Notes: generated by a model not told the origin, from the sequence alone. Positions 9,851 to 21,284 are shown, counted from the first letter of the stretch. The stretch: DNA of 64,000 nt from Leptodactylus fallax (GCA_947044405.1 CAMRHE010000197.1:2356001-2420000); one strand, 5' to 3'. Numbers and translations: made by a program.

Positions 9851-10138
9851 ACAGCTATTATAGTACATGAATCATCTGATGTGTAACATCCACTATAAAT
9901 GCAAGGGTAAATAGGATATCACAGTTCAAAAAGAGCAAACACAAAGAACACACATACGTAGTGTGCTAAGTAGCTAGTAGAACTGTAAACCATATAACAC
10001 AAAGCAAATACTAAAGAGTATCATAAATAGGAGTACACATACCCATCATAGCATATAATGCAGTCTGACCTCCGCCCGCTGACACTACCTGACACGTGTT
10101 TCGGCGCTTATGCCTTTGTCTGCGGGTGATGTAGTATA

Positions 10139-10934
10139 TATGGGGTATTGTCGTGTTCAGGAGAAATTGTCAACAAAATGTTGGGTGCAATTTCTCCATT
10201 AAACTCTTGTGAATATGAAAAGTTTGGGGCTAAAGTGACATTTTATTGTAAAAATTGTGTTTCATTTTTACATCTCATTGGTAAAATATTCTGTGGAACA
10301 CATGTAGTGTGAAAGTGCTCACTATACCCCTCACTATACCCCTATTAATTCCTTGAGGGGTCTAAGTTTACAAAATAAAGTCATTTTTTGGAGGGGTTCC
10401 ACTGTTCTGGCACTTTTGGGGCTCTGCAAATGCAGCGTGGTGCCTGAAACAGGTTCTAGCAAAATCTGCTCTACAAAATACCAATAGTGCTCCTTCCGTT
10501 CTTTACCCTACTGTGTGTCCATACATCAGTTTACATCCTCACGTAGGATAATTTCATGCTTGGGAGAATTTGCATGACAGATTGTGGACAGCATTTTCTC
10601 CGTTAGCCCCTATGAATTTGTAGATTCTACGGCTAAATTAATATATTAGTAACAGAAATTGAAAACTGTAAATTTTGTTTTAATTGCTATGAAATGCTGA
10701 AACGGTTAAGAAATTTCCCAATTGCTGTTTTGAATTCTTTCAGGAGAGCAGTTTTGGGAATGGGGTGATTTATTGGGGTTTCTATTAGAGAGGCCTTTCA
10801 AGACCCCTTCAAAACTAAACTGGTCCCAAAATGTGTTTTGGAAATATTTTTGAAAATTTGGAAAATTACTTATTGACTTGTAAGCCTTATCATATCTGAA
10901 AAAAATGAAAGGGAGATTAAATTTTGATTGCAAC
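10139..10934 (+). repeat. Left array arm, continuation
   Basis: The interrupted unit resumes at TATATGGGGTATTGTCG. One more unit start (AAGTGCTCACTATACCCC near 10311) is followed by TTGAGGGGTCTAAGTTTACA. From about 10690 the sequence changes to a subterminal region (AATTTCCCAATTGCTGT..TGGTCCCAAAATGTG) that has an inverted counterpart near 12100-12290. The arm is then cut by a hAT-like MITE. Confidence 0.75.
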
Positions 10935-11493
10935 TAGAGATGAGCGAATCGAAGTTGCAGAAGTGGAATTCAATCCGTATTTCAGGAAATATTTGATTCG
11001 CATCGAATCCGAATTTCCTCACGCTTCGTGGTAACAATTAGCATTTAGTTCAAAATGGCTGCTCTATATGTGGCAAGGAACTCTGGGAACGTGGGATCAC
11101 CCACAATGCTATGCGTGCAGCCAATCAGTAGCCAGACGTGTGATTTCACATCCCTTTAACCCCTTCGTGAGCGCACATGGCATGTTTGACCGCTGCATCC
11201 AAGGTGTTAAATTCCCCCAATCGGTTATGGAGCAGGGTGTTAGCTGTAACTAACTGTAGCTAACACTCTGCTCCATAACCGATCCGGGTTTTAACAACTT
11301 GGATGCCGCGGTCAAACAAGACCGTGGCATCCAAGGGGTTCCGCCATTTTGCCGCCCATCCCGGCTCTCTGCAGGCAATAAATAGCTGTTTTTGGTACAC
11401 GATTTGCCTCGATTTATTCAGATCGAATAGAATCAAATTGCGAGTTTCGGCGATGTTGCCGAATCGAATTTTTGAATACTTCGCTCATCTCTA
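10935..11493. mobile_element. hAT-like MITE with perfect 8-bp target duplication
   Basis: Ends TAGAGATGAGCGAA and TTCGCTCATCTCTA are inverted repeats. The flanking 8-mer ATTGCAAC is identical at 10927-10934 and 11494-11501, the target duplication length of hAT elements. The interior contains a strong hairpin (GGTTATGGAGCAGGGTGTTA at 11222 onward against TAACACTCTGCTCCATAACC) and a block shared with 16690-16935. There is no transposase. Confidence 0.88.
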
Positions 11494-11693
11494 ATTGCAA
11501 CATAAAGCAGAGATATGGTAAATTATATTTATGAAGTCAAATTTCAAAGTTTGAAAACTGCATTTTTTTTTCCATGTTTTCACCAAATTTCCTATTTTTT
11601 CATAATCAAAGACAAACCATATCGACCAAAATTTACCACTGACACGAAGTACAATGTGCCATGAAAAAATAATCTCAGAATCACTTATTACTT
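11494..11693 (+). repeat. Innermost part of the left array arm
   Basis: After the MITE, the arm continues with GCAGAGATATGGTAAAT, then AGTACAATGTGCCATGAAAA and ATCTCAGAATCACTT. These are the inverse of TTACCATATCTCTGC-like and TCATGACACATTGTACTTCA sequences at about 11808-12030. The arm stops at about 11693, where the terminal block of the right-hand element starts. Confidence 0.75.
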
Positions 11694-11805
11694 AACTCCT
11701 TAAGGACCCAGCCCAAAAGTGCGTTAAGGACCAGGCCTCGTTTTTCAAAACTGACATGTGACTTTATATGGCAATAACTTTGAGACGCTTTAACTTACAC
11801 AAGTG

Positions 11806-13451
11806 ATTTTGAGATTGTTTTTTCATGACACATTGTACTTCATGTTAGTGGTAAACACTAATGAATATTTTTGTATTTATTTATAAAAAAAAAAAGGAAA
11901 TTTGATGGAAATTTGATTACAAACAAAAATCGCAATTTTCAAAATGTGAAATGCTCTGCTTTTCAGACAGATAGTTATACCACCCAAATACATTAATACA
12001 TATTATCTACCATATCTCTGCTATATATCGGCATCATTTTTTAATCATCCTGTAATTTATTTTGGATGTTAGAAGGCTTACAAGTGTAACAGTGATTTTC
12101 CAGATTTACAAGAAAATTTCCCAAACTAATTTTTTAGGGACCACTTCAGTTCTGAAAGGGATTATAAAGGCCTATATATTAGAAAGCCCCCATAAATCAC
12201 CCCATTTTCAAAACTGCACCCCTCAAATAATTCAAAATAGCATTTGGGAAGTTTGCTAACCCTTTAAGCATTTCATTGGAATTAAAACAATATAGAGGTG
12301 AAATTTAGACATTTCATTTTTTTCCACTAATCTCTTAATTTAGCCCTAAAATTAACACATTCACAAAGGGTTAAAGGAGAAAATGCATCTCACAGTTTGT
12401 TATGCAATTTCTCCAGAGCACAGAAATACCCCACCTGTGGGTGTAAACTGAAGTTTGGGTATACGGCAGCACACGAAAGGAATGACGCGCCACTGAACAT
12501 TTGAAAAGCAGATTTTGCTGGAATAGTTTTCTGGTGCCATGTCTCATTTGCAAAGCCCCTAGAGTACCAATACAAAGGAAACCCCCAAAAAGTGACCCCA
12601 TTTTGGAAACTACACCCCTCACTGAATTCATCAAGGGGTATAGTGAGCATTTTGACCCCAAAGTTTTCATTTTCATAAGGGGTTAAATGAGAAAAAGCAC
12701 CCCACAGTTTGTTAAACAATTGCTCCTGAACACGGCAATACCCCATATGTGGTCGTAATCTGCTGTATGGGTACATGGCAGGGCTCAGAATGGAAAGAGA
12801 GCTATTTTGCTTTTCGAGGGCAGATTTTGCTGGAATAGTTTTCAGGTGCCATGTCACAATTGCAGAGCACCCAAAGTATTAATATAGTGGAAACCACCTA
12901 AAAGTGACCCCATTTTTGAAACTACACCCCTCACAGAACATATCAAGGGGTATTATGAGCATTTTGACACTACAGCTGTTTCACAGATTTTATTAACATT
13001 GGGACATTAAAATGAAAAATTACTTTTTTTTCCAATAAACTGTCCATTTAGCCCAAAATTTTTCATTTTCACAATAGGACAAAGGAGAAAAGGCACCCCA
13101 AAGTTTGTTACACAATTTCTCCTGAACACAAAAATGCCCCATATGTGGTTGTAATCTGCTGTTTGTGTACATGGCAGGGCTCAAAATGGAAAGAGCGTTA
13201 TTTAGCTTTTGGAGAGCAGATTTTGATGGAATAGTTTTCAGGTGCCATGTCGCATTTGCAGAGCCCCTAAAATACCAATACAATGGAAACTCCCAAAAAG
13301 TGACCCCATTTAAGAAACTACACCCCTCATAGAATTTATCTAGGTGTATAGTAAGCATTTTGACTTCACTACTGTTTCACAGATTTTATTGACTTTAGGA
13401 CGTAAAAATGAAAAATTACTTTTTTTCCAATAAACCGTCCATTTAGCGACA
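11806..13451 (-). repeat. Right array arm, units in inverted orientation
   Basis: The phrase GACCCCATTTT.GAAACTACACCCCTCA recurs near 12196, 12596, 12907 and 13299, preceded by GCATTTGCAGAGCCCCTAAA-like sequence and TTTGGAGGGCAGATTTTGCTGG. Spacing is 310-400 bases. Minus-strand frames stay open across unit borders: one runs through 12857-12390 and repeats the peptide theme ..WHLKTIPAKSAL..MYP...P..GY..., GCSFQNGVTFWGFPLYW. No known protein family matches this peptide. Confidence 0.75.
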
Positions 13452-13453
13452 TA

Positions 13454-14730
13454 AAGTGGGTACGAAAAGTATTCAGACCCCTTTAAATTTTTCACTCTTT
13501 GCTTCATTGCAGCCATTTGCTAAAAGCAAAAAAGTTCATTTTATTTCTCATTAATGTACACTCAGCACCCCATCTTGACAGAAAAAAAAACAGAAATGTA
13601 GATATTTTTGCAAATTAATTAAAAAAGAAAAACTGAAATATCACATAGTCATAAGTATTCAGACCCTTTGCTGTGACACTCATATTTAACTCACATGCTG
13701 TCCATTTCTTTCTGATCCTCCTTGATATGGTTCTACTCATTGATTGGAGTCCAGTTGTGTTTAATTAAACTGATTGGACTTGATTAGAAAAGGCACACAC
13801 CTGTCTATATAAGACCTCACAGCTCACAGTGCATGTCAGAGCAAATGACAATCATGAGATCAAAGGAACTGCCCAAGGAGCTCAGAGACAGAATTGTGGC
13901 AAGGCACAGATCTGGCCAAGGTTACAAAAAAATTTCTGAAGCACTCAAGGTTCCTAAGAGCACAGTGGCCTCCATAATCCTTAAATGGAAGAAGTTTGGA
14001 ACAACCAGAACTCCTCCTAGACTTGGCCGTCCAGCCAATCTGAGCAATCGTGGGAGAAGAGCCTTGGTGAGAGAGGTAAAGAAGAACCCAAAGATCACTG
14101 TGGCTGAGCTCCAGAGATGCAGTAGGGAGATGGGAGAAAGTTCCACAAAGTCAACTATCACTACAGCCCCCCACCAGTCGGGGCTTTATGGCAGAGTGGC
14201 CCGAAGGAAACCTCTCCTCAGTTCAAGACATATGAAAGCCCACATAGAGTTTGCCAAAAAACACATGAAGGACTCTGTGACCATTCTTGACTGGCCCAGC
14301 CAGAGCCCTGACCTCAACCCAACTGAGCATCTCTGGAGAGACCTGAAAATTTCTGTCCACCAACATTCACCATCCAACCTGACGGAACTGGAGAGGATCT
14401 GCAAGGATGAATGGCAGAGGATCCCCAAATCCAGATGTCAAAAACTTGTTGCATCATTCCCAAGAAGACTCATGGCTGTACTAGCTCAAAAGGGTGCTTC
14501 TACTCAATACTGAGCAAAGGGTCTGAATACTTATGACCATGTGATATTTCAGTTTTTCTTTTTTAATAAATTTGCAAAAATATCTACATTTCTGTTTTTT
14601 TTCTGTCAAGATGGGGTGCTGAGTGTACATTAATGAGAAATAAAATGAACTGTTTTGTTTTTAGCAAATGGCTGCAATGAAACAAAGAGTGAAAAATTTA
14701 AAGGGGTCTGAATACTTTCCGTACCCACTG
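13454..14730 (+). mobile_element. Tc1/mariner element with long terminal repeats and internal deletion
   Basis: Inverted repeats of more than 200 bases begin GTGGGTACGAAAAGTATTCA on the left and end TGAATACTTTCCGTACCCAC on the right. They are flanked by TA at 13452-13453 and 14731-14732, the Tc1 target. It lies within the right array arm, which resumes at 14733. It contains one shortened transposase frame. Confidence 0.93.
13833..14513 (+). pseudogene. Tc1 transposase with the catalytic core deleted in frame
   Basis: The 226-residue open frame is well short of the roughly 340 typical for the family. The N-terminal half is intact: helix-turn-helix regions with ELPKELRDRIVARHRSGQGY, KVPKSTVASIILKW and the GRP-like linker RLGRPANLS. 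After HIEFAKKHMKDS the protein jumps to [15 protein letters not shown]. About 110-120 residues are missing, including the first catalytic Asp (W.DE motif) and the second (DNDPKH). Only the final acidic residue of the DDE triad, in NPTEHLW, remains. The frame stays open, so the product could still bind terminal repeats, but it cannot cut. A plausible start in context is the second ATG, at 13848 or 13854. Confidence 0.9.
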
Positions 14731-15379
14731 TACTTTTAATTTTTGCAAGTGGTTAAAGAAGAAAAATCACTCCACAGTTTGTTGCACAATTTCTTCTGAA
14801 CACAGAAATGCCCCATATGTGGTTGTAATCTGATGTATGGGAACATGGTGGGGCTCAGAATGGAAAGAGCGCTATTTGGCTTTTGGAGGGCAGATGTGGT
14901 TGGAATAGCTTTCAGGTGCCATGTCGCATTTGCAGAGCCCCTAAAGTACCAATACAATGGAAACCGCTCAAAAGTGACTCCATTTTAGAAACTAGACCCC
15001 TCAAAGAATGTATCAAGGGGTATTATCATTTTGAGCCTAAAAATGGTTCCCAAAAATTAATGTACAAAGTGAAAATTAAAGTTTTTAAAGAAATAATTCA
15101 ATTTCAGTGCCTAATACGTTGCGGCCACTTTGTGGCATCAGAGACACGCACTCCTAAAACTATTAAGTGGGCTATCCCGAGGACAAAAAAATTATATATG
15201 TGGGTGTAAACTGCTGCTTGGGCACACAGCAGGGCTCAGAAGGGAAGGATCACTGTGTTTTTTTAGCTTTTGGAGTATAGATTTAGAGGGACTTTCTGGA
15301 CGCCATGTTGTTTTTTCAGAGCCCTAGAGGTTCCAGTAAATTGGAATTCCCCAAGAAGTGACCCCATTTTGTAGGGGCA

Positions 15380-15730
15380 ATTTTAGGGTCTCTGCAAATG
15401 TGACATGGTGTCAGAAAACCAACCATCTAAATATGCGCTCCAAAAGCACATAACGCTCCTTCACATCTATGCCCTGCTCTGTGCCCAAATGGCAGTTTAT
15501 ACCCACATGTATAACACTGGTGTACCCAGGATAACATACTTAACAATGCCATATGTGGGTATAAACTGCTGTTTGGGCACAGCCGGGCACAAAAGGGAAG
15601 GAGCGCTATTTTGGTTTTTGGAGCACAGTTTGGTTTTTGGACACCATGCCACTTTTACAGAGCCCCTGAATTGCCAGTAAAGTGGAATCCGCAGACATGT
15701 CACCCCATTTTGAAAACTACACCCTTCAAG
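15380..15730. repeat. Foldback unit pair 1
   Basis: GCGCTCCAAAAGCACATAAC, CTGTGCCCAAATGGCAGTTT and ATACCCACATGTATAAC on the left are answered by CCATATGTGGGTATAAACTG, CTGTTTGGGCACAGCC and GAAGGAGCGCTATTTTGG on the right. The arms are about 150 bases with mismatches. Confidence 0.65.
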
Positions 15731-16089
15731 GGATTTATCAAGTGGGGTAGCGAGCATTATTAACCCTTAAGTGTTGCATTAATTTAATTTCCAGAAATGA
15801 ATGTGCAGCTGATAATGAAAAGTTAAAAATTAATTTTTTCCATAGATATGCCATTTCAGTGCCCAATATGTTCTTCCCAGCTTATGTCTGCAGAGACAAA
15901 CACTCCAAAAACTGTTGAGTGGGTATCCCGGGCACAACAGCTTTTGGAGCATTCATCTCTGATACAAGCCAAGCACAACGTATTACACACTGAAATTATG
16001 TATTCCTGGAAAAATTGTCATTTTCACCTTTCACCATCAGCTGCGTATTCATTTATGGATAAAAAATTATAGCAATGCTTGGGGGTTAA

Positions 16090-16560
16090 AAATGCTCACT
16101 GTACCCCTGGATAAATTCCTTCAGGGGTGTAGTTTCTAAAATGGGGTGATATGTCAGGGGATTCCACTTTACTGGCGTTTCAGCTCTGCAAAAGTGCAAT
16201 AGGGTCCAAAAACCAAACCGTCCAAGCCTGTGCTCCAAAAACCAAATAACGCTACTTCCTTTCTGTTTCCGGCTGTGCCCAAACAGCAGTGTATACCCAC
16301 ATATGACATTAAGTACATTATCCTGAGTATACCAGTGTCTTACATGTGGGCATAAACTGCAGTTTGGGCACACAGCAGGGCACAGAAGGGAAGGAGCGCT
16401 ATGTGGCTTTTGAAGCGCAGATTCAGATGTTTGGGATCTGGACAACATGTCATGTTTGCAGAACCTCTAATGTACCAGTAAAGTGGAATCCCCTAGGGAA
16501 TGACTCCATTTTGAAAATTGCAACCCTCAAAGAATTTATCAAGGGGTGTAGTGAGCATTA
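16090..16560. repeat. Foldback unit pair 2
   Basis: The left side (TAAATTCCTTCAGGGGTGTA, ATTCCACTTTACTGGC, GTGCCCAAACAGCAG) is mirrored by the right side (CTGCAGTTTGGGCACA, CCAGTAAAGTGGAATCCC, AGAATTTATCAAGGGGTGTA). The arms are about 220 bases and the centre is near 16330. Confidence 0.65.
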
Positions 16561-16627
16561 GTATCCCAGACGTGAATGCACAGCGGATGAAGAAAAGTGA
16601 ATATGTAAGCATGGGAGTGCAATGGGC

Positions 16628-16865
16628 TGGGCTGCAGATTATAGATATCGGCACCGCCCGATCTCGCCACGTGGGGTGTCGGGGTGGGTGGCAACATGGC
16701 GGAACCCCTTGGATGCCGCGGTCATGTTTCAACCAGGTACTGGGGTCTCCAGGCAGCCTGGGGTCACTGGCCAGACCCCGGACTGCAGATTATAGATATC
16801 GGCACCCCCCCCGATATTGCCGGGGGGGGCGGCAACATGGCGGAACCCCTTGGATGCCACGGCAT
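16628..16865. repeat. GC-rich internal duplication
   Basis: Two copies, at about 16630-16725 and 16783-16862, share CTGCAGATTATAGATATCGG and AACATGGCGGAACCCCTTGG followed by ATGCC. The GGCGGAACCCCTTGGATGCC core also occurs, inverted, inside the hAT-like MITEs at 11300-11350 and 50556-50600. Confidence 0.75.
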
Positions 16866-17304
16866 CCAAGGTGATAAAACCTCTGATCGGAACTCAGTTC
16901 CGACTGGAGGTTATGGAGCAGGGTGTTAGCTGTCAGATAGTGAGCTGGAGGCTGGCCTCGGGCGTAGTATTACGCCCTGGTGCGCGACGTACCTAGCGCC
17001 TATGACGTAATAGTACGTCCAAGGTCGTTAAGGGGTTAAAGCGTCTCAAAGTTATTATCACATAAAGTGACACATATCAGATTTGAAAAATGAGTCCTGG
17101 TCCTTAAGGTACTTTTGGGCTGTGTCCCCAAGGAGTTCAATAACAATATTTTTTTTTAGATTAGTGCAGGCTTTTTTTTTCAGATTAGCAGAGGCTAGAC
17201 TCTATATTGGGTGAACACACACACAAAAAAAACACAAAAAACACTGAAATAGTGTAGACTCTTTTTTTTCATATTGGCAGACAATTCACTAATGTGTGCA
17301 CGTA

Positions 17305-18239
<935 letters not shown>

Positions 18240-18241
18240 TA

Positions 18242-20602
18242 TATATTTACACACTTTCTTAAACAATGAAGATTTTGTTCAGATTAACACTCCATCACAG
18301 TGTGAATGGTCAGTCACCATTGCTAGAGCAAAAAACAAAACAAAACATGAAATTACAAGAAATTTCTCATTGAAATTACATGAAAACATTTTTTTTTATG
18401 TTTAGCACAGTCTAGACTGTATATTGGGTGAAGAACAAGTAACCACTTGTATATAACGAAGTTAAGATTTGCAAAGTAAAATCAGCAGCTGCCAGGGTCG
18501 TAATCCACCAATTCCAGATCAATCAGTCAGTCCAAATCAGTAGCATGTGTGCACGGCACTAACAAAGACACAGACAAGAATTTCCGTATCACAGCCAGCT
18601 CATGCTTTGCTCTCAAGGTCTCAGCACTGCACTGCCGGGTTTATTCACGTCACACATATTTGTACAGGAAAGGAAAGGAACGGGTTAATGCATAGTGTAG
18701 TACAAAGTTTCTCTGACATTCCTGAGCTGTTCATCCCCCATTGGCTCTTGATTCTGAGTACAGCCAGGTGCAGTCTCGATTGCAGCCTGAGGCATCAGCT
18801 CTGAGGCGTGGTATGTAGGATGTCGGCGCCATCTTTGATTACTTTCCTTTGTCCTTAAGCTATCAGCAATTAGTAGTAAGGAAAAATTAGTATTTGTTAC
18901 ATATAAAAATAGAAAAATATAAAGTAGCAAAATATTGTTTCATACCAAAATATTGTCTCATAACCTGAGCCTTGACACAGCACTTTGCTGTTAAATCAGC
19001 AGTATTTATATAATGAAAATATCATAACTCTTGCCCACAAAAGTCCTTAACAAAACATTTTTCACTAACAGGATTGCCTTATCAGTAAAAAAAAAAAAAA
19101 AACCTATGTTGAAAGAAGGTGCATAAAAATGAAATTGCTCTATAGCAGAAATGTCAGACAAAATTAGATTATCGGCAATGAAAGGGTTAACTGTCTGTGG
19201 AAGCAGCAGAAGCATGGATTCACTTGAACCTATTCTAATTTGTCCTTTCTCTATTGAATTCTAACACTAATCTGTCTGTGTAATTGCTTGATTCTCTAAG
19301 TTCTCTTCTAACTATTGTTAGAATTCCTATATATTTTTCTGAACTGTGCTATAGATGAGATGAGATAACATATCTATTTGTATGTCCACCATTACATCAA
19401 CTAAAGGCTGATAAACAAGTGTCCAAGCTTTTATACTCCATATGACATTAGCACTGAAAGGTCCACCTACCATTGTCTATTGGCTGAAAGGCTGTCAGAT
19501 GTTGTTACAACATCACAGTGACTCACAAACAGTGTCTGAGTCATTGCACACATGTCTGCTCTGTATTTCCTGGTCAAACACTTGGCAGCGGTCATTTTCT
19601 CATAGTGCAAGCAAATCACCATTTATTTGGTTTCATTAAAAACTTAAAAATTTCGAATATTTGGGTCAATCTCTAGTGTTGAGGGAATGCTCTGGAAAAT
19701 GTGTAACGGTCATTGTGCAGGGAGATGGACCAGGAGCTGAGCTGCGGATACCAGCTATTGTGAATGGTGTGATCTTGTGTTATATACGTGTAGTTTAACA
19801 ACAATAGTTTCACCTTTCTTTATACTCATACCCACCGATAATAATAAAGTGACCACTGACCCTTTCCCCCAGAGTACTGTACTATCATTGACATTGCTAT
19901 AGCAGGCACCAGAAGGGTTCAGTTTGGTTTCACTTTCAATTTTCCCCACTGAAGGGCTTCTTCTTGCTGGGTCTCAATATTATAATAGTTATCAAGGGAC
20001 CCAACAAAAATAAACAGGGACCAAAATAAATAAATAAACACAAACATATTAGGCTTTCCACATCACAAAATACCCAAGCTATAAAAATATAAACTTCTTT
20101 ATCCTGTGAGCATAGCAGGAAATCCCTTTTTTTTGCTGTTTGAACTATTAAACAAATTTCAATAAAATGGATCTAAATGTGATATATTCCCCACAATTAT
20201 ATAAATAAAAACTACATCTTGCCCCACAAAAATACACAGCTTACAGAGCTCTGTACATGGAAATATAAAAAAAAGTTATGGTGTCACAACTTGGCAACAC
20301 AAATAAATTTTTGTTTCTTTCAAAGTTTTTTAAGTATAAAAAAACTATATAAATTTAGTAACATGCCATTTTTACCATACAGTCAATGCCATCAAAATGA
20401 AACCTTAAGAGTATGACACAATTCCACTCCATTCTGATTTTTTTCCAGCTTCCCAGTACATTGCACAGAATATTAAATAGTGCCATTATGAAGTACAATT
20501 TGTCGCACAAAAAAATAATCCTTCATATGACTCTGCAAATGGAAAAATAAATACATAAATAAACAAAATAGAATAGAATAGTCATAGCTTTTGGAAAGCA
20601 TG
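18242..20602. other. Non-coding, no identified repeat
   Basis: AT-rich sequence with A-runs (for example 19087-19102) and poly-pyrimidine stretches. At 18480-18840 there is a GC-richer block with GGTCGTAATCCACCAATTCC, which could be an LTR fragment, but I see no terminal dinucleotides or duplications. Short open frames lack motifs. Confidence 0.4.
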
Positions 20603-21229
20603 TGTAACATCCTTGCCCGACCTCTGCGCCATGCTCGGGCCGCATGCTATGGCGCATGAGGCGTGTCCATATATGATCCTCTGCTTATGTTGTTTTTGAA
20701 CAGCTGAGTATTCGTTGCAGTGTATCAGTCCAGCCAGTGCTTTGAGTTCCTCTGGTTATTTAAGAGTTAATGTTAGTAGTTCTTTGATTGACATCCTTCC
20801 TTGCCAGTCAAGCCTGGGGCGGATTCTTGTTCCCCTTTATATAATTTTCCAACCCTCTCTTGGTTACTTGCTATTAGACTTTCTGAGTGTGCTATTGATA
20901 TACTGTTTTGCTTATTATCTATTTCTGAACTTTTCCCTTTGACTTTTCTCCTGGTTCTGATTCTGTACTTTGCTGTCCGATTGGTTATGACCATTGGCTC
21001 TCTTTATTACCTGTGTTTGTCTGTTTGTCTTGTCTGCATTTTGTGTATTCACTTGTATTGTAGGAAGGGACCGTCGTCCAGTTGTCCTCTACCGCCTAGG
21101 GTAGTTGAGGCAATTAGGTAGGGACTGGGGGTGGGTCTAGCATTAGGACTCACTGTCTCCATCGTTCCCCTTCCTGCTAGGTTCCAGCAGCAGCTACTGG
21201 GGAATTGCTCAGATGGCAATTCCCTAACA
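20603..21229 (+). mobile_element. Solo LTR (627 bp), family L1a
   Basis: Begins TGTAACATCC and ends TTCCCTAACA (TG..CA). It is flanked by GCATG (20598-20602) and GCATC (21230-21234), a near-perfect 5-bp duplication. The same family is present inverted at 51905-52565: both share CGGGCCGCATGCTATGGCGC-like 5' sequence and GGAAGGGACC..CAGTTGTC..CCAGCAG..CTACTGGGGAAT near the 3' end. No internal retroviral region is present. Whether it is Ty3/gypsy or retroviral cannot be told from the LTR. Confidence 0.7.
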
Positions 21230-21284
21230 GCATCTAGTAGAAAATGAAAATGCAAAAACAAAAAATGGTTGCACTGCAAAGGGA

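Larger units (their letters stand above)
4633..10138 (-). mobile_element. Penelope-like fragment split by a DIRS element
   Basis: Two non-array flanks, 4633-4807 and 9851-10138, lie between two halves of one array unit, so together they form an insertion of about 460 bases. On the minus strand the 4633 end reads TTTATTGTGAGTGCCACTCC followed by a T-run. A similar tail (TATTGGAGTGCTGGCTA then a T-run) occurs in the fold at 47735-47900. The other end, at about 10085-10135, reads on the minus strand like a degraded hammerhead core (AAGGCATAAGCGCCGAAAC). Hammerhead motifs in terminal repeats are known for Penelope-like elements, hence the call. No reverse transcriptase or GIY-YIG coding is present. 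Confidence 0.4.
14733..16590. repeat. Right array arm, distal part with alternating unit orientation
   Basis: Inverted-orientation units occur at 14735-15060 and 15155-15370. Then opposite-orientation and inverted units alternate: 15380-15510 with 15550-15730, and 16090-16320 with 16340-16560. Each pair forms a foldback with short loops (about 30-40 bases). Markers are TATACCCACAT..GT / ATATGTGGGTATAAACTGC and GGAGCGCTAT / AACGCTCCTTC. Confidence 0.7.
11691..17152. mobile_element. 5.4-kb terminal-inverted-repeat element carrying the right array arm
   Basis: The left end (TTAACTCCTTAAGGACCCAG, then CCCAAAAGTGCGTTAAGGAC, to TTTGAGACGCTTTAA at about 11798) is inverted at about 17035-17152 (TTAAAGCGTCTCAAAG to CTTTTGGGCTGTG and AAGGAGTTCAA). 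The left boundary shows TTAA and the right TTCA, so a TTAA target is likely. The interior has about eight array units, a Tc1 insertion (13454-14730), two foldback unit pairs and a GC-rich block (16628-17030). No transposase frame is recognisable, so it is non-autonomous. Superfamily is uncertain; a TTAA site fits Kolobok or piggyBac. Confidence 0.65.

Noticed and set aside
16518..16929. Frames of 118 and 81 residues with Gly/Trp-rich repeats
   Set aside because: They are a translation of the GC-rich duplicated block of the terminal-repeat element.
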